A stretch of DNA of 64,000 nucleotides, from positions 1,860,001 to 1,924,000 of the forward strand of contig NZ_CP027707.1 of assembly GCF_003850345.1 (NCBI RefSeq), written 5' to 3'. Source of the stretch: Pseudomonas chlororaphis subsp. piscium (GTDB lineage: Bacteria > Pseudomonadota > Gammaproteobacteria > Pseudomonadales > Pseudomonadaceae). Position numbers and translations under genes: made by a program. The notes beneath the pieces were generated by a model, which had not been told where the DNA came from, did no database searches, and saw only the letters and a program-made list of their open reading frames with translations. Of the stretch, positions 44,121 to 56,318 are shown one piece after another (position 1 is the first letter of the stretch; the number at the start of each line of letters is the position of its first letter).

Positions 44121-45341
44121 ATGGCTATCGAGATCAAAGCCCCCACTTTCCCGGAATCGGTTGCCGATGGCACCGTTGCCACCTGGCACAAAAAACCGGG
44201 CGACGCCGTCAAGCGCGACGAACTGATCGTCGACATCGAAACCGACAAGGTCGTGCTGGAAGTTCTGGCCACCGCTGACGGCGTGCTGGGCGCTATCGTC
44301 AAGAACGAAGGCGACACCGTTCTGTCCGACGAAGTACTGGGCTCCATCGCTGAAGGCGCTGCTGCCGCTGCTGCTCCAGCCGCTGCCGCACCAGCTGCCG
44401 CTCAGGCTGCAGTTCCTGCCGCCGAAGGCGAAGAAGATCCAATCGCTGCTCCTGCCGCGCGTAAGCTGGCTGAAGAGAACGGCATCAACATCGCTTCCGT
44501 TGCCGGTACCGGCAAAGGCGGTCGCGTGACCAAGGAAGACGTGGTTGCAGCCGTTGCTGCCAAGAAAGCCGCTCCGGCTGCCGCGCCTGCCAAGGCCGCT
44601 GCTCCAGCCGCCGCTGCTCCGGTATTCGCTGTCGGCGACCGCGTCGAGAAGCGCGTTCCGATGACCCGCCTGCGTGCCAAGGTTGCCGAGCGTCTGGTCG
44701 AAGCCCAGTCGAACATGGCGATGCTGACCACTTTCAACGAAGTCGACATGACCGAAGTCATGGCCCTGCGTTCGAAGTACAAGGATCTGTTCGAGAAGTC
44801 CCACAACGGCGTACGCCTGGGCTTCATGTCGTTCTTCGTCAAGGCTGCCACCGAAGCGCTGAAGCGTTTCCCAGCGGTTAACGCCTCGATCGACGGTTCC
44901 GACATCGTTTACCACGGCTACGCCGACATCGGTGTTGCCGTGTCCAGCGACCGCGGTCTGGTGGTTCCGGTTCTGCGTAACGCCGAACTGATGAGCCTGG
45001 CTGAAATCGAAGGCGGCATCGCCACCTTCGGCAAGAAAGCCCGTGACGGCAAACTGTCGATGGAAGAGATGACCGGCGGTACCTTCACCATCACCAACGG
45101 TGGTACTTTCGGTTCGATGATGTCGACTCCGATCGTCAACCCGCCACAAGCGGCGATCCTGGGCATGCACAACATTCTGCAGCGTCCTATGGCGATCAAC
45201 GGTCAGGTGGTTATCCGTCCGATGATGTACCTGGCTCTGTCCTACGATCACCGTTTGATCGACGGCAAAGAAGCAGTGACCTTCCTGGTTACCATCAAGA
45301 ACCTGCTGGAAGACCCGGCTCGTCTGCTGCTGGATATCTGA
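44121..45341 (+). CDS. sucB: Dihydrolipoyl succinyltransferase (E2 of 2-oxoglutarate dehydrogenase)
   Basis: A 406-aa core enzyme of the complex. One lipoyl domain (residues 1-75, lipoyl Lys43 in ETDKVVLEV) is followed by an Ala/Pro-rich linker, a peripheral subunit-binding domain ([12 protein letters not shown], about 109-145), a second Ala-rich linker, and the catalytic domain ending in SYDHRLIDG with His377 and Asp381. It starts 42 nt after sucA with AAGGAA upstream. Confidence 0.97.
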   Translation: MAIEIKAPTFPESVADGTVATWHKKPGDAVKRDELIVDIETDKVVLEVLATADGVLGAIVKNEGDTVLSDEVLGSIAEGAAAAAAPAAAAPAAAQAAVPAAEGEEDPIAAPAARKLAEENGINIASVAGTGKGGRVTKEDVVAAVAAKKAAPAAAPAKAAAPAAAAPVFAVGDRVEKRVPMTRLRAKVAERLVEAQSNMAMLTTFNEVDMTEVMALRSKYKDLFEKSHNGVRLGFMSFFVKAATEALKRFPAVNASIDGSDIVYHGYADIGVAVSSDRGLVVPVLRNAELMSLAEIEGGIATFGKKARDGKLSMEEMTGGTFTITNGGTFGSMMSTPIVNPPQAAILGMHNILQRPMAINGQVVIRPMMYLALSYDHRLIDGKEAVTFLVTIKNLLEDPARLLLDI

Positions 45342-45353
45342 TTTCGTAGCATG

Positions 45354-45378
45354 GGCCGATCAGCGATGATCGGCCTTT
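45354..45378 (+). terminator. Intercistronic hairpin between sucB and lpd
   Basis: A perfect 9-bp stem GGCCGATCA/TGATCGGCC with a GCGA loop, then TTT. The short T run suggests partial termination or 3'-end protection, not a full stop. Confidence 0.55.
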
Positions 45379-45450
45379 CGCCGAAACGAACAGCTTCGTC
45401 CCACGACGGCCTCCACAAGGGGCCGTCCGGTTTGATTCGAGAAGGAATGA

Positions 45451-46890
<1,440 letters not shown>

Positions 46891-47114
46891 GACAATAAGA
46901 AACCACGGCGGATTGCCCGTCGTGAGCCTTGCGAGCAAGACTCACCGCGGAACGTCCGCTGGACTCGACCTCACGGGAATCTTCAGGCGTTGTGCCGCAG
47001 CCCAGGCTGCGGATGCGGGGCAGGGGAGTCCGGTGAGGAGCGGTCACAGGTGGCGCGGCACTCATCAAGAGCGCAGCGCCGAATGCGCAGTACCTAACGA
47101 AGACGGTAAAAAGC

Positions 47115-48281
47115 ATGAATCTTCACGAGTATCAGGGTAAGCAGCTGTTCGCTGAATACGGCCTGCCAGTATCCAAAGGCTACGCGGTAGACACCCCGGA
47201 AGAAGCAGCAGAAGCTTGCGACAAGATCGGCGGCTCCGAGTGGGTTGTCAAAGCCCAGGTTCACGCCGGTGGTCGCGGTAAAGCGGGCGGCGTAAAGCTG
47301 GTTCGCAGCAAAGAAGACGCTAAAGCATTCGCTCAACAGTGGTTGGGCAAGCGTCTGGTGACTTACCAGACTGACGCCAATGGTCAGCCAGTCACCAAGA
47401 TCCTGGTTGAATCGTGCACTGATATCGCTAAAGAGCTGTACCTGGGCGCTGTCGTCGACCGTTCGAGCCGTCGCATCGTGTTCATGGCTTCCACCGAAGG
47501 TGGCGTGGACATCGAGAAAATCGCTCACGACACTCCAGAAAAAATTCTCAAGGCCACTATCGATCCACTGGTTGGCGCTCAGCCATTCCAGGGTCGCGAG
47601 CTGGCTTTCCAGCTGGGCCTGGAAGGCAAGCAAGTCACTCAGTTCGCCAAGATCTTCGTAGGTCTGGCCAAACTGTTCCAGGACCACGATCTGGCACTGC
47701 TGGAAGTGAACCCGCTGGTGATCAAGGCTGATGGCGATCTGCACTGCCTGGACGCGAAGATCAACATCGACGCCAACGCCATGTACCGTCAGCCTAAGCT
47801 GAAGACTTTCCACGATCCGTCCCAGGACGATCCGCGCGAAGCGCACGCTGCCAAGTTCGAACTGAACTACGTGGCCCTGGAAGGCAACATCGGCTGCATG
47901 GTCAACGGTGCCGGCCTGGCCATGGGTACCATGGACATCGTCAACCTGCACGGCGGCAAGCCAGCCAACTTCCTCGACGTAGGTGGTGGCGCTACCAAAG
48001 AGCGCGTGACCGAAGCCTTCAAGATCATCCTGTCCGACACCAACGTCGCTGCAGTACTGGTCAACATCTTCGGCGGCATTGTTCGTTGCGACATGATTGC
48101 CGAAGGCATCATCGGTGCAGTGAAAGAAGTCGGCGTGAAAATCCCGGTTGTTGTTCGCCTTGAAGGCAACAACGCTGAACTGGGCGCTAAAGTACTGGCA
48201 GAAAGCGGCTTGAACATCATCGCTGCTACCAGCCTGACCGACGCTGCTCAACAAGTTGTCAAAGCTGCGGAGGGCAAATAA
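47115..48281 (+). CDS. sucC: Succinyl-CoA synthetase beta subunit
   Basis: A 388-aa subunit with the ATP-grasp domain ([31 protein letters not shown]) and the C-terminal CoA-ligase domain ([24 protein letters not shown]). It forms succinate and ATP from succinyl-CoA. Its stop overlaps the sucD start by one base. The 224-bp spacer after lpd contains only a short CCGCAGC/GCTGCGG hairpin (46995-47012). Confidence 0.97.
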   Translation: MNLHEYQGKQLFAEYGLPVSKGYAVDTPEEAAEACDKIGGSEWVVKAQVHAGGRGKAGGVKLVRSKEDAKAFAQQWLGKRLVTYQTDANGQPVTKILVESCTDIAKELYLGAVVDRSSRRIVFMASTEGGVDIEKIAHDTPEKILKATIDPLVGAQPFQGRELAFQLGLEGKQVTQFAKIFVGLAKLFQDHDLALLEVNPLVIKADGDLHCLDAKINIDANAMYRQPKLKTFHDPSQDDPREAHAAKFELNYVALEGNIGCMVNGAGLAMGTMDIVNLHGGKPANFLDVGGGATKERVTEAFKIILSDTNVAAVLVNIFGGIVRCDMIAEGIIGAVKEVGVKIPVVVRLEGNNAELGAKVLAESGLNIIAATSLTDAAQQVVKAAEGK

Positions 48282-49162
48282 TGAGCGTCCTGATCAATAA
48301 AGACACCAAAGTTATCTGCCAGGGTATTACCGGTTCGCAAGGTAGTTTCCACACCCAGCAAGCCATCGAGTACGGCACCAAGATGGTTGGCGGCGTAACT
48401 CCGGGCAAAGGCGGCACCGAGCACCTGGGTCTGCCTGTCTTCAACACCGTGAAAGACGCTGTAGCTGCCACTGGCGCCACCGCCAGCGTGATCTACGTTC
48501 CAGCTCCTTTCTGCAAGGACTCCATCCTGGAAGCGGCTTTCGGCGGCATCAAGCTGATCGTTTGCATCACCGAAGGCATTCCTACCCTGGATATGCTGGA
48601 TGCCAAGGTCAAGTGCGACGAGCTGGGTGTTACCCTGATCGGCCCTAACTGCCCAGGCGTGATCACTCCAGGCGAATGCAAGATCGGCATCATGCCAGGT
48701 CACATTCACTTGCCAGGCAAGGTCGGTATCGTTTCCCGTTCCGGCACCCTGACTTACGAAGCCGTTAAGCAGACCACTGACGCCGGTTTCGGTCAGTCCA
48801 CCTGCGTCGGCATCGGTGGTGACCCGATCCCAGGCTCCAACTTCATCGACATCCTGAAGCTGTTCCAGGAAGACCCGAAGACCGAAGCGATCGTGATGAT
48901 CGGCGAGATCGGCGGTTCGGCTGAAGAAGAAGCGGCTGCCTACATCAAGGCTCACGTGACCAAGCCGGTTGTTTCCTACATCGCTGGTGTGACTGCTCCT
49001 CCGGGCAAGCGCATGGGCCATGCTGGCGCAATCATCTCTGGCGGCAAAGGCACTGCAGACGAGAAATTCGCTGCTCTGCAAGACGCAGGCGTGAAAACCG
49101 TGCGTTCGCTGGCAGACATCGGCAAGGCCCTGGCCGAGCTGACTGGCTGGGCTGTCAAGTAA
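48281..49162 (+). CDS. sucD: Succinyl-CoA synthetase alpha subunit
   Basis: A 293-aa subunit with the CoA-binding Rossmann domain ([22 protein letters not shown]), [21 protein letters not shown], and the phospho-His in [14 protein letters not shown]. It is coupled to sucC through TAATG and followed by a terminator. Confidence 0.97.
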   Translation: MSVLINKDTKVICQGITGSQGSFHTQQAIEYGTKMVGGVTPGKGGTEHLGLPVFNTVKDAVAATGATASVIYVPAPFCKDSILEAAFGGIKLIVCITEGIPTLDMLDAKVKCDELGVTLIGPNCPGVITPGECKIGIMPGHIHLPGKVGIVSRSGTLTYEAVKQTTDAGFGQSTCVGIGGDPIPGSNFIDILKLFQEDPKTEAIVMIGEIGGSAEEEAAAYIKAHVTKPVVSYIAGVTAPPGKRMGHAGAIISGGKGTADEKFAALQDAGVKTVRSLADIGKALAELTGWAVK

Positions 49163-49488
49163 GCCTCGCGCTTAGCTTGCAACTCTGCTGACAAAGGCCA
49201 CCTTCGGGTGGCCTTTGTGCTTTCTGGCTGTCGGGAAGGGCCAGCGATAATGGCAAACGGCTATTTATCTATATAAACGCGACACGGAAATGTCGCTTAT
49301 CGGACAGATCGCCCTCTAACAGTGCGTTTGTCTTACAAATTCGGTAGTCTAGCCGCCTCTTTTGCGTCTGCGTCCCACAAGGAAGCTGCGCGCTAAACGG
49401 GTCAGTCCTATACGGATCGACAGCATTTCCCTCACCCATAAGGGAAATCCCTCTCTAAATTCCGATTCAGTAGTGTGGTATTTCCTTA
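49163..49488. other. Intergenic region between sucD and brnQ
   Basis: A 326-bp spacer with the sucD terminator, a hairpin GCGACA/TGTCGC (49279-49296), an AT-rich promoter-like stretch around 49260-49275, and an 8-bp hairpin ATTTCCCT/AGGGAAAT (49425-49448) 40 nt before brnQ. No gene is seen. Confidence 0.6.
49193..49216 (+). terminator. Intrinsic terminator of sucD
   Basis: A 10-bp stem AAAGGCCACC/GGTGGCCTTT with a TTCG loop ends the suc operon. Confidence 0.88.
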
Positions 49489-50802
49489 ATGAAAGTGTTG
49501 AAAGGCCAGGACATTCTGGCACTGGGTTTTATGACCTTTGCCCTGTTCGTCGGGGCCGGCAATATCATCTTCCCGCCTATCGTCGGCTTGCAGTCCGGAC
49601 CTAACGTCTGGATCGCGGCGCTGGGTTTTCTGATTACCGCGGTAGGCCTGCCGGTGGTGACCGTCGTGGCTCTGGCCAAGGTCGGCGGCGCGATGGACGC
49701 GCTGAGCAGCCCGATCGGCAAAATCGCCGGTGGCCTGCTGGCGGCGGTCTGCTACCTGGCGGTCGGCCCGTTGTTCGCGACGCCGCGTACCGCGACCGTA
49801 TCCTTCGAAGTAGGCCTGGCGCCGCTGACCGGTGAAAGCCCGCTGGCGCTGTTCCTCTATAGCTCGGTGTATTTCCTGCTGGTGTTTTTCATCTCCCTCT
49901 ACCCGGGACGCCTGCTGGACACCGTTGGGCGTTTCCTTGCGCCGCTGAAGATCATCGCCCTGGCCGTACTGGGCATTGCCGCGTTCGCCTTGCCGGCCGG
50001 TGATATCGGTGTGGCGACTCCCGAATACGTCGCGGCGCCGTTCTCCCAAGGCTTCATCAATGGTTACCTGACCATGGATACCCTGGGCGCGCTGGTGTTC
50101 GGCATCGTCATTGTCAACGCCATCCGTTCCCGCGGTGTCGAGTCGCCACGCCTGATCACCCGTTACGCGATTATCGCCGGGCTGATTGCCGGCGTCGGCC
50201 TGGCACTGGTGTATGTCAGCCTGTTCCGCCTGGGTTCGGGCAGCCACGAAGTCGCGGCCGGCGCCACCAACGGCGCGGCGGTGCTGCATGCTTACGTGCA
50301 ACACACCTTCGGCTCCCTGGGCAGTGGTTTCCTGGCCGTGCTGATTTCCCTGGCCTGCCTGGTGACCGCGGTTGGTTTGACCTGTGCTTGCGCCGAGTAC
50401 TTCAGCCGCGTACTGCCGCTGTCGTACAAGACCCTGGTGATCATCCTGGCGGCGTTCTCGCTGCTGGTGTCCAACCTGGGCCTGACCAAGCTGATCGCTT
50501 TCTCCATCCCGGTGCTGACCGCCATCTACCCGCCGTGCATCGCCCTGGTGGCCCTGAGCTTCTGCAAGGACTTCTGGCATGAGCAGGGCCGCATCGTCGG
50601 TCCGGTGATGCTGGTGTCCTTCCTGTTCGGCTTGATCGACGCCCTCAAGGGCGCCGGCCTGGCGGACTGGATGCCAACCCAGTTGATGCACCTGCCGCTG
50701 AGCGAGCAGGGCCTGGCGTGGCTGGTGCCTTCGGTCATGACCCTGGTGGTCGCGGTGGTCTGCGACCGCCTGCTGGGCAAGCGCAGCGAAGCGCTGGCCT
50801 AA
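49489..50802 (+). CDS. brnQ: Branched-chain amino acid:cation symporter (BrnQ/BraB family)
   Basis: A 437-aa 12-helix Na+-coupled transporter for Leu, Ile and Val. Its N-terminus, [27 protein letters not shown], is diagnostic, followed by [17 protein letters not shown]. It corresponds in position to braB of P. aeruginosa after sucD. The ribosome site is weak (TTTCCTTA), so leader structure may matter. A strong terminator follows. Confidence 0.95.
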   Translation: MKVLKGQDILALGFMTFALFVGAGNIIFPPIVGLQSGPNVWIAALGFLITAVGLPVVTVVALAKVGGAMDALSSPIGKIAGGLLAAVCYLAVGPLFATPRTATVSFEVGLAPLTGESPLALFLYSSVYFLLVFFISLYPGRLLDTVGRFLAPLKIIALAVLGIAAFALPAGDIGVATPEYVAAPFSQGFINGYLTMDTLGALVFGIVIVNAIRSRGVESPRLITRYAIIAGLIAGVGLALVYVSLFRLGSGSHEVAAGATNGAAVLHAYVQHTFGSLGSGFLAVLISLACLVTAVGLTCACAEYFSRVLPLSYKTLVIILAAFSLLVSNLGLTKLIAFSIPVLTAIYPPCIALVALSFCKDFWHEQGRIVGPVMLVSFLFGLIDALKGAGLADWMPTQLMHLPLSEQGLAWLVPSVMTLVVAVVCDRLLGKRSEALA

Positions 50803-50847
50803 ACCGCCATCTGCCGGGGCCCGTCACAAGCGGGCACCGAGTAGCCA

Positions 50848-50885
50848 AAAAAATGCCCCGTATCCAGCGATACGGGGCATTTTTT
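50848..50885. terminator. Intrinsic terminator after brnQ
   Basis: A 16-bp or longer stem AAAAATGCCCCGTATC/GATACGGGGCATTTTT with a CAGC loop. It is symmetric and could act in both directions. Confidence 0.92.
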
Positions 50886-50976
50886 ATGGGCGACGGATGG
50901 TGTCTTTTTTCCTCGATCAACGTCGAAGCAGTGCCAGTTGTATCCGCACTCTGCCAACGCCTATCCGGGAACCTGC

Positions 50977-51714
50977 ATGTCGTTCGTCGAAGCCAACCTG
51001 ATCCATCTCATCGCCGCACTCTGGTTTGTCATCTGCTGGGGCGGCTATACCCGCTACGCCACCTGGAAGGGCCGCGACACCGCGTGCCTGGCCAGCGTGC
51101 TGCACCTGTACCGGGAAGACTGGATGCGCCGCATGCTGCTGCGCGACAACCGCATCGCCGACGCCAGCGTGATCGGCAACCTGGAGCGCAATGCCTCGTT
51201 TTTTGCCTCCAGCACCCTGATTATCCTCGCCGGTATCCTCACGGTGCTCGGCGCTTCCGAACGCGCGGTATCACTGCTGGCCGACATTCCGATGGTGCAG
51301 CAGGCCTCCCAGGGCATGTCCGAGATCAAGCTGCTGTGCCTGGCCCTGGTATTCGTCTACGCCTTCTTCACCTTCAGCTGGTGCATGCGCCAGTACAACT
51401 TCGCCGCCATCCTCGTAGGCTCGGCACCGATGATCGGTGAGCGACATGTTTCCGAACAGGAGCGCAAAGCCTTTGCCCTGCGGGCTGCGCGGGTGATTTC
51501 CATGGCCGCCAACCAGTTCAACTTCGGCCTGCGTTCCTATTACTTCGGCATGAGCATGCTGGCCTGGTTCGTCAGCCCCTGGCTGTTCATGCTGATGAGC
51601 GCGGGCGTGGTGCTGGTGCTGTACCGCCGGGAGTTTCATTCCGACGTGTTGGACGTGATGGTCTATACCCCTACAGAGGCGCCATTGCCCGAGGTGAACA
51701 AGGAGATTGCCTGA
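50977..51714 (+). CDS. DUF599 family membrane protein
   Basis: A 245-aa inner-membrane protein with four hydrophobic segments (about 5-20, 75-95, 115-140, 190-215). It has the DUF599 features WMRRMLLRDNRIADASVIGNLERNASFFASST, SWCMRQYNF and AANQFNFGLRSYYF. The function of the family is unknown. The start at 50977 is chosen over the frame's upstream Met. It overlaps the next gene by one base, indicating an operon. Confidence 0.85.
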   Translation: MSFVEANLIHLIAALWFVICWGGYTRYATWKGRDTACLASVLHLYREDWMRRMLLRDNRIADASVIGNLERNASFFASSTLIILAGILTVLGASERAVSLLADIPMVQQASQGMSEIKLLCLALVFVYAFFTFSWCMRQYNFAAILVGSAPMIGERHVSEQERKAFALRAARVISMAANQFNFGLRSYYFGMSMLAWFVSPWLFMLMSAGVVLVLYRREFHSDVLDVMVYTPTEAPLPEVNKEIA

Positions 51715-52115
51715 TGAGTATCGCGTTCTGGTGTGTGTTTATCAGCGCGCTGCTGATTTATGTGGCACGGATGCCGGTGGCCAGGGCCATGAAAGAGCAG
51801 GGCGGTTACAACAATCACCTGCCACGCCAGCAACAGGCGCAGCTCACCGGGTTCGGTGCCCGGGCGGTGGCGGCGCACCAGAACAGCTTCGAAGCCTTCA
51901 TGTTATTCGCGGTCGGGGTCCTGATGGCCCATACCACCCAGACTCAGGGTTGGTTGATCGACGGCCTGGCGATCGTCTTTGTCATTACGCGAGTTATCTA
52001 TCTGCTGTGTTATTGGGCGGATCTTGCCTGGCAGCGCAGTCTGGTCTGGTTTATCGGTCTGCTCTGTTCAATGTTGCTGATGCTTAGTCCGATTTTTCGC
52101 CGCCTGTTGGCGTAG
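51714..52115 (+). CDS. MAPEG-family membrane protein
   Basis: A 133-aa four-helix protein. Segments RAVAAHQNSFEAFMLFAVGVLMAH and ITRVIYLLCYWADL match the MAPEG pattern (eicosanoid and glutathione metabolism family). Bacterial members of this type have no known substrate. It starts on the stop of the DUF599 gene (TGATG). Confidence 0.88.
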   Translation: MSIAFWCVFISALLIYVARMPVARAMKEQGGYNNHLPRQQQAQLTGFGARAVAAHQNSFEAFMLFAVGVLMAHTTQTQGWLIDGLAIVFVITRVIYLLCYWADLAWQRSLVWFIGLLCSMLLMLSPIFRRLLA

Positions 52116-52133
52116 AGTTATTCCAGACAAAGT

Positions 52134-52161
52134 AAAGCCCGCACTAGGCGGGCTTTCTTTT
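52134..52161. terminator. Intrinsic terminator between MAPEG and lipoprotein genes
   Basis: A 9-bp stem AAAGCCCGC/GCGGGCTTT with an ACTAG loop followed by CTTTTT, placed between convergent genes. Confidence 0.88.
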
Positions 52162-52179
52162 TGCTGCACTAAAACCGGA

Positions 52180-52431
52180 TTAGTTGGTTTTAGGAGCGGC
52201 TTCCTTGGCAGCTTCTTCAACAGCTGCTTTGCTCGATTCAACCTGATCTTTGGCTGCATCGACGGTTTCTTTTGCGGCTTCGCTCACTTTATCCTGAGCT
52301 TCGTTCAGTTTCTGTTGAGCTTGCTCAGCATGTTGGTTGGCATCTTGAGCTTTGTCCTCGGATTTTTTATCGCAGGCAGCGAGACCGAGGGAAGCGGTCA
52401 GCATCAGGGCAATAGCTAAAGTCTTACGCAT
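52180..52431 (-). CDS. Small coiled-coil lipoprotein
   Basis: An 83-aa protein with a lipoprotein signal (LTASLGLAAC, Cys at residue 20) followed by DKKSEDK and an Ala/Glu/Lys/Gln-rich heptad-like helix to the C-terminus. It resembles small envelope lipoproteins with Lpp- or LEA-like helices, but no specific family is assigned. The start at 52431 follows AAGGAG. Asp after the Cys would favour retention in the inner membrane by E. coli rules, which Pseudomonas does not strictly follow. Confidence 0.85.
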   Translation of the reverse strand: MRKTLAIALMLTASLGLAACDKKSEDKAQDANQHAEQAQQKLNEAQDKVSEAAKETVDAAKDQVESSKAAVEEAAKEAAPKTN

Positions 52432-52589
52432 GGGGTGTTTCTCCTTATTGAAGATATCTTCTGGCCTTTCGAGCATGGCTCTACAGGTTAAGTTCCTTGA
52501 AAGCGAAAGATATATAAAGTGCCAGCAATATGGAACTTTTAGCTGTCCCGTTAACCGAGCGGTTTTGACACCAACTAGAGAGTTGCCTT

Positions 52590-53066
52590 ATGGAGCAAAA
52601 CCCTGTTTTTGAGCGTGCGACGCGGTTTTTATCGGCGCTGCGCCATTGCCAGGTATTGGCAATGAGCGTGCACAGCGCTTCAAAAGACGGCATCACCCTG
52701 ATGCTGCCTTACAGCCCGCAGATAGTCGGTAACCCTCAGACCGGGGTGATCCACGGTGGCGCGCTGACCTCGTTGATGGACACCGCCTGCGGCATGGCCA
52801 CCTTGTGCGTCCTGCCGGAATTCGAAGTCTGTCCGACCCTGGACTTGCGTGTCGATTACATGCACCCGGCAGAGCCGGGCAAAAGCGTATATGGCTTTGC
52901 CCAGTGCTATCGGGTGACCACCGATGTGATTTTCACTCGCGGTTTTGCCTACCAGGACGATCCCGAGCACCCCGTTGCCCATGTGGTGGGCACCTTCATG
53001 CGCATGGGCAAGGGCCTCAAGGGCAGCAAAGATTTTGCCGGCGCCATCAAGGGTGAGCAGCCATGA
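52590..53066 (+). CDS. PaaI-type hotdog thioesterase
   Basis: A 158-aa single-hotdog-domain protein with the catalytic region VIHGGALTSLMDTACGMAT (about 50-68) followed by LDLRVDYMHPAEPG. This is the pattern of PaaI-type acyl-CoA thioesterases; the substrate is unknown. Its end overlaps the next thioesterase gene by 4 bp (ATGA). Confidence 0.88.
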   Translation: MEQNPVFERATRFLSALRHCQVLAMSVHSASKDGITLMLPYSPQIVGNPQTGVIHGGALTSLMDTACGMATLCVLPEFEVCPTLDLRVDYMHPAEPGKSVYGFAQCYRVTTDVIFTRGFAYQDDPEHPVAHVVGTFMRMGKGLKGSKDFAGAIKGEQP

Positions 53067-53515
53067 GCGACGATTTCCAGAAGCAAGTGCGGCATGCCCA
53101 CCAGCAAGGCGATTACGCGGCACTGCTGCAGCTGATTCCCTACGCCAGGCTGATCGGTATCGAGTGTTCGCGGCAGGGCGATGGGTTGCTGTTTCGCCTG
53201 CCCGCCAACCGCGACAACATTGGCAACCCGTTGCTGCCGGCCCTGCACGGTGGGGTGATCGCCGGTTTCATGGAGCTGGCGGCGGCCCTGCATCTGTTGA
53301 TTGGCACCGGTTCGCCCGGAGTGCCGAAGATCATCGACTTCTCCCTCGACTACCTGCGGGCCGGGCAATTTCGCGATACCTATGCCAGATGCCAGGTCTG
53401 CCGCCAGGGCCGGCGGGTGGCGAACGTGGCCATCACCGCCTGGCAGAGCAGCGCGGAGGAGCCGATTGCCACCGCCCGAGCACATTTCAAGCTTGAAGAA
53501 AGTCCAGGCCCTTGA
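53063..53515 (+). CDS. PaaI-type hotdog thioesterase, second copy
   Basis: A 150-aa hotdog-fold protein with ALHGGVIAGFMELAAALHL and IDFSLDYLRAGQFRD. The acidic catalytic residue position in the helix is Glu (MELA), where the neighbour has Asp (MDTA). The two adjacent, diverged paralogues are translationally coupled and may form a hetero-oligomer. It precedes htpG. Confidence 0.86.
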   Translation: MSDDFQKQVRHAHQQGDYAALLQLIPYARLIGIECSRQGDGLLFRLPANRDNIGNPLLPALHGGVIAGFMELAAALHLLIGTGSPGVPKIIDFSLDYLRAGQFRDTYARCQVCRQGRRVANVAITAWQSSAEEPIATARAHFKLEESPGP

Positions 53516-53603
53516 AATCTCAGGTAGAGCCCCCAACTCTGTGGACATCCCGCCGTAAGCCCTCCGGGCGCGGCTTATGCCATCTGATTGGAGTTTGATG
53601 ACC

Positions 53604-55508
53604 ATGAGTGTGGAAACTCAAAAGGAAACCCTGGGCTTCCAGACCGAGGTAAAGCAGCTGCTGCACCTCATGATCCATTCGCTGTATTCCAACAAGGAAA
53701 TCTTCCTTCGCGAACTGATCTCGAACGCCTCTGACGCTGTCGACAAATTGCGCTTCGAAGCCCTGTCCAAGCCTGAGTTGCTGGAAGGTGGCGCGGAGCT
53801 GAAAATCCGTGTGAGCTTCGACAAGGACGCCAAGACCGTCACCCTCGAAGACAACGGCATCGGCATGAGCCGGGAAGATGTGATCACCCACCTGGGGACC
53901 ATCGCCAAGTCCGGCACCGCCGACTTCATGAAAAACCTCACGGGCGACCAGAAGAAGGATTCGCACCTGATCGGCCAGTTCGGCGTGGGCTTCTATTCCG
54001 CCTTCATCGTCGCCGACAAGGTCGATGTCTTCACCCGTCGTGCCGGCCTCGCTGCCAGCGAAGGCGTGCACTGGTCCTCCAAGGGCGAGGGCGAGTTCGA
54101 AGTCGCGACCATCGACAAGGCCGACCGCGGCACCCGTATCGTCCTGCACCTGAAATCCGGCGAAGACGAGTTCGCCGATGGCTGGCGCCTGCGCAACATT
54201 ATCAAGAAGTACTCCGACCATATCGCCCTGCCGATCGAGCTGCCGAAAGAGGCCGCTGCCGCTGAGGGTGAAGAGAAGCCTGCGCAGGAATGGGAAACCG
54301 TCAACCGCGCCAGTGCCCTGTGGACCCGTCCGCGCACCGAGATCAAGGACGAGGAATACCAGGAGTTCTACAAGCACATCGCCCACGATTTCGAGAACCC
54401 GCTGAGCTGGAGCCACAACAAGGTCGAAGGCAAGCTGGAATACAGCTCGCTGCTGTACGTGCCGGCCCGTGCGCCATTCGACCTGTACCAGCGTGAAGCG
54501 CCGAAAGGCCTGAAGCTGTACGTGCAGCGTGTGTTCGTGATGGACCAGGCGGAATCCTTCCTGCCGCTGTACCTGCGCTTCATCAAGGGTGTGGTCGACT
54601 CCAACGACCTGTCGCTGAACGTGTCGCGGGAAATCCTGCAGAAAGACCCGATCATCGACTCCATGAAGTCGGCGCTGACCAAGCGCGTACTGGACATGCT
54701 GGAAAAACTGGCGAAGAACGAGCCTGAGCAATACAAGGGCTTCTGGAAAAACTTCGGCCAGGTGATGAAAGAAGGCCCGGCCGAAGACTTCGCCAACAAG
54801 GAAAAGATCGCCGGCCTGCTGCGCTTCGCCTCCACCCAGGGCGACGACGGCGAGCAGAATGTCTCCCTGGCCGACTACCTGGCGCGCGCCAAGGAAGGCC
54901 AGGACAAGATCTACTACCTCACCGGCGAAACCTACGCGCAGGTCAAGAACAGCCCGCACCTGGAAGTCTTCCGCAAGAAAGGCATCGAAGTGCTGCTGCT
55001 GACCGACCGCATCGACGAGTGGCTGATGAGCTACCTGAGCGACTTCGACGGCAAGAGCTTTGTCGACGTGGCGCGTGGTGATCTGGACCTGGGCAACCTG
55101 GACTCGGAAGAGGACAAAAAGGCCGCGGAAGAAGTCGCCAAGAGCAAGGAAGGCCTGGTGGAGCGGATCAAGACCGCCCTGGGCGAGAGCGTCAGCGAAG
55201 TGCGGGTTTCCCACCGCCTGACCGACTCCCCGGCGATCCTGGCGATCGGCGAGCAGGACCTGGGCCTGCAGATGCGCCAGATCCTCGAGGCCAGCGGGCA
55301 GAAGGTGCCGGATTCCAAGCCGATCTTCGAATTCAACCCGGCTCACCCGTTGATCGAGAAACTCGACGGCGAGCGGAGCGACGAGCGCTTCGGCGATCTG
55401 TCGCACATCCTCTTCGATCAGGCGGCCCTGGCTGCCGGCGACAGCTTGAAAGACCCGGCCGCCTATGTGCGCCGCCTGAACAAGCTGCTGGTTGAACTGT
55501 CGGTTTAA
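53604..55508 (+). CDS. htpG: Chaperone HtpG (Hsp90)
   Basis: A 634-aa dimeric ATP-dependent chaperone. The GHKL ATPase domain shows [18 protein letters not shown], the Mg-binding [12 protein letters not shown] and the lid [17 protein letters not shown]. The middle domain contains [18 protein letters not shown], and the C-terminal dimerisation domain is complete. The start at 53604 ([12 protein letters not shown]) gives the usual Pseudomonas length; the ATG two codons upstream (53598) is a close alternative because GGAG lies just before it. Confidence 0.97.
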   Translation: MSVETQKETLGFQTEVKQLLHLMIHSLYSNKEIFLRELISNASDAVDKLRFEALSKPELLEGGAELKIRVSFDKDAKTVTLEDNGIGMSREDVITHLGTIAKSGTADFMKNLTGDQKKDSHLIGQFGVGFYSAFIVADKVDVFTRRAGLAASEGVHWSSKGEGEFEVATIDKADRGTRIVLHLKSGEDEFADGWRLRNIIKKYSDHIALPIELPKEAAAAEGEEKPAQEWETVNRASALWTRPRTEIKDEEYQEFYKHIAHDFENPLSWSHNKVEGKLEYSSLLYVPARAPFDLYQREAPKGLKLYVQRVFVMDQAESFLPLYLRFIKGVVDSNDLSLNVSREILQKDPIIDSMKSALTKRVLDMLEKLAKNEPEQYKGFWKNFGQVMKEGPAEDFANKEKIAGLLRFASTQGDDGEQNVSLADYLARAKEGQDKIYYLTGETYAQVKNSPHLEVFRKKGIEVLLLTDRIDEWLMSYLSDFDGKSFVDVARGDLDLGNLDSEEDKKAAEEVAKSKEGLVERIKTALGESVSEVRVSHRLTDSPAILAIGEQDLGLQMRQILEASGQKVPDSKPIFEFNPAHPLIEKLDGERSDERFGDLSHILFDQAALAAGDSLKDPAAYVRRLNKLLVELSV

Positions 55509-55519
55509 CTGCGTTGTAT

Positions 55520-55544
55520 AAAAACCCGCTTCGGCGGGTTTTTT
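55520..55544 (+). terminator. Intrinsic terminator of htpG
   Basis: The stem AAAAACCCGC/GCGGGTTTTTT with a TTCG loop lies 12 nt after htpG. Confidence 0.93.
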
Positions 55545-55575
55545 CATTCCGGTGTTTTTGAATCAGGAGTCTGAA

Positions 55576-56304
55576 ATGAGCCAAGTCACTGTTCGTTCCC
55601 TGGTCTACCAGATTGATGGTCAATCCTATGAAAGCCGCCTGGCGTTCGATGCCAGCCACAAAGGGCCGCGTCCGGGGCTGTTGATGGCGCCGAACTGGAT
55701 GGGGGTCAGCGCCGGTGCCGAGAAGATTGCCGAGGCGGTGGCCGCCAAGGGGTATGTGGTGCTGATCGCCGACCTGTACGGGCAACAGGTCCGTCCGAGC
55801 AACGGCGACGAGGCGGGCGCCGCCATGATGCCGCTGAAGAATGATCGGGCCTTGCTGCGCAAGCGCATGCAGGCAGCCTTCGAGGCGCTGCAAAGCCAGC
55901 GGGAAGCTGCGTTGGACAAGGCCAGGCTGGCCACTTTCGGCTTCTGCTTCGGTGGTTGCTGCTCCCTGGAGCTGGCACGCAGCGGCGCGCCCCTGAAAGC
56001 CGCGGTGTCCTTCCACGGCAGCCTGGATACGCCGAACCCGGCCGACGCGCGGAACATCAAGGGCGCGGTGCTGGTGCTGCATGGCGCCTCCGACCCGTTG
56101 GTGCCGAAAGAGCAGTTGCCGGCCTTCGAAGAGGAAATGAACGCCGCGGGCGTGGATTGGCAACTGCTGAGCTACGGCGGCGCGGTGCATTCCTTCACCG
56201 ATCCGCACGCCAATGTGCCGGGAACGATGATGTACGACGCCAAGACCGCGGGCCGTGCCTTCACCTCGATGCACAACCTGCTGGATGAAGTGTTCAAGGG
56301 CTGA
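55576..56304 (+). CDS. Dienelactone hydrolase family protein
   Basis: A 242-aa alpha/beta hydrolase. The nucleophile elbow GFCFGGCC carries the Cys nucleophile typical of the family, followed by GASDPLVPKEQ (Asp) and GAVHSFTDPHAN (His). RPGLLMAPNWMGVSAGAEKIAE is the usual N-terminal part. Similar genes follow htpG in other pseudomonads. The substrate is unknown. The start at 55576 has AGGAG. Confidence 0.92.
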   Translation: MSQVTVRSLVYQIDGQSYESRLAFDASHKGPRPGLLMAPNWMGVSAGAEKIAEAVAAKGYVVLIADLYGQQVRPSNGDEAGAAMMPLKNDRALLRKRMQAAFEALQSQREAALDKARLATFGFCFGGCCSLELARSGAPLKAAVSFHGSLDTPNPADARNIKGAVLVLHGASDPLVPKEQLPAFEEEMNAAGVDWQLLSYGGAVHSFTDPHANVPGTMMYDAKTAGRAFTSMHNLLDEVFKG

Positions 56305-56318
56305 GCCCCGGGAACGGC

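Noticed and set aside
41715..45251. Open frame of more than 1100 codons on the minus strand opposite sucA and sucB
   Set aside because: Same reason: a shadow of strong codon bias in highly expressed genes, with low-complexity His/Val/Gly/Asp-rich translation.
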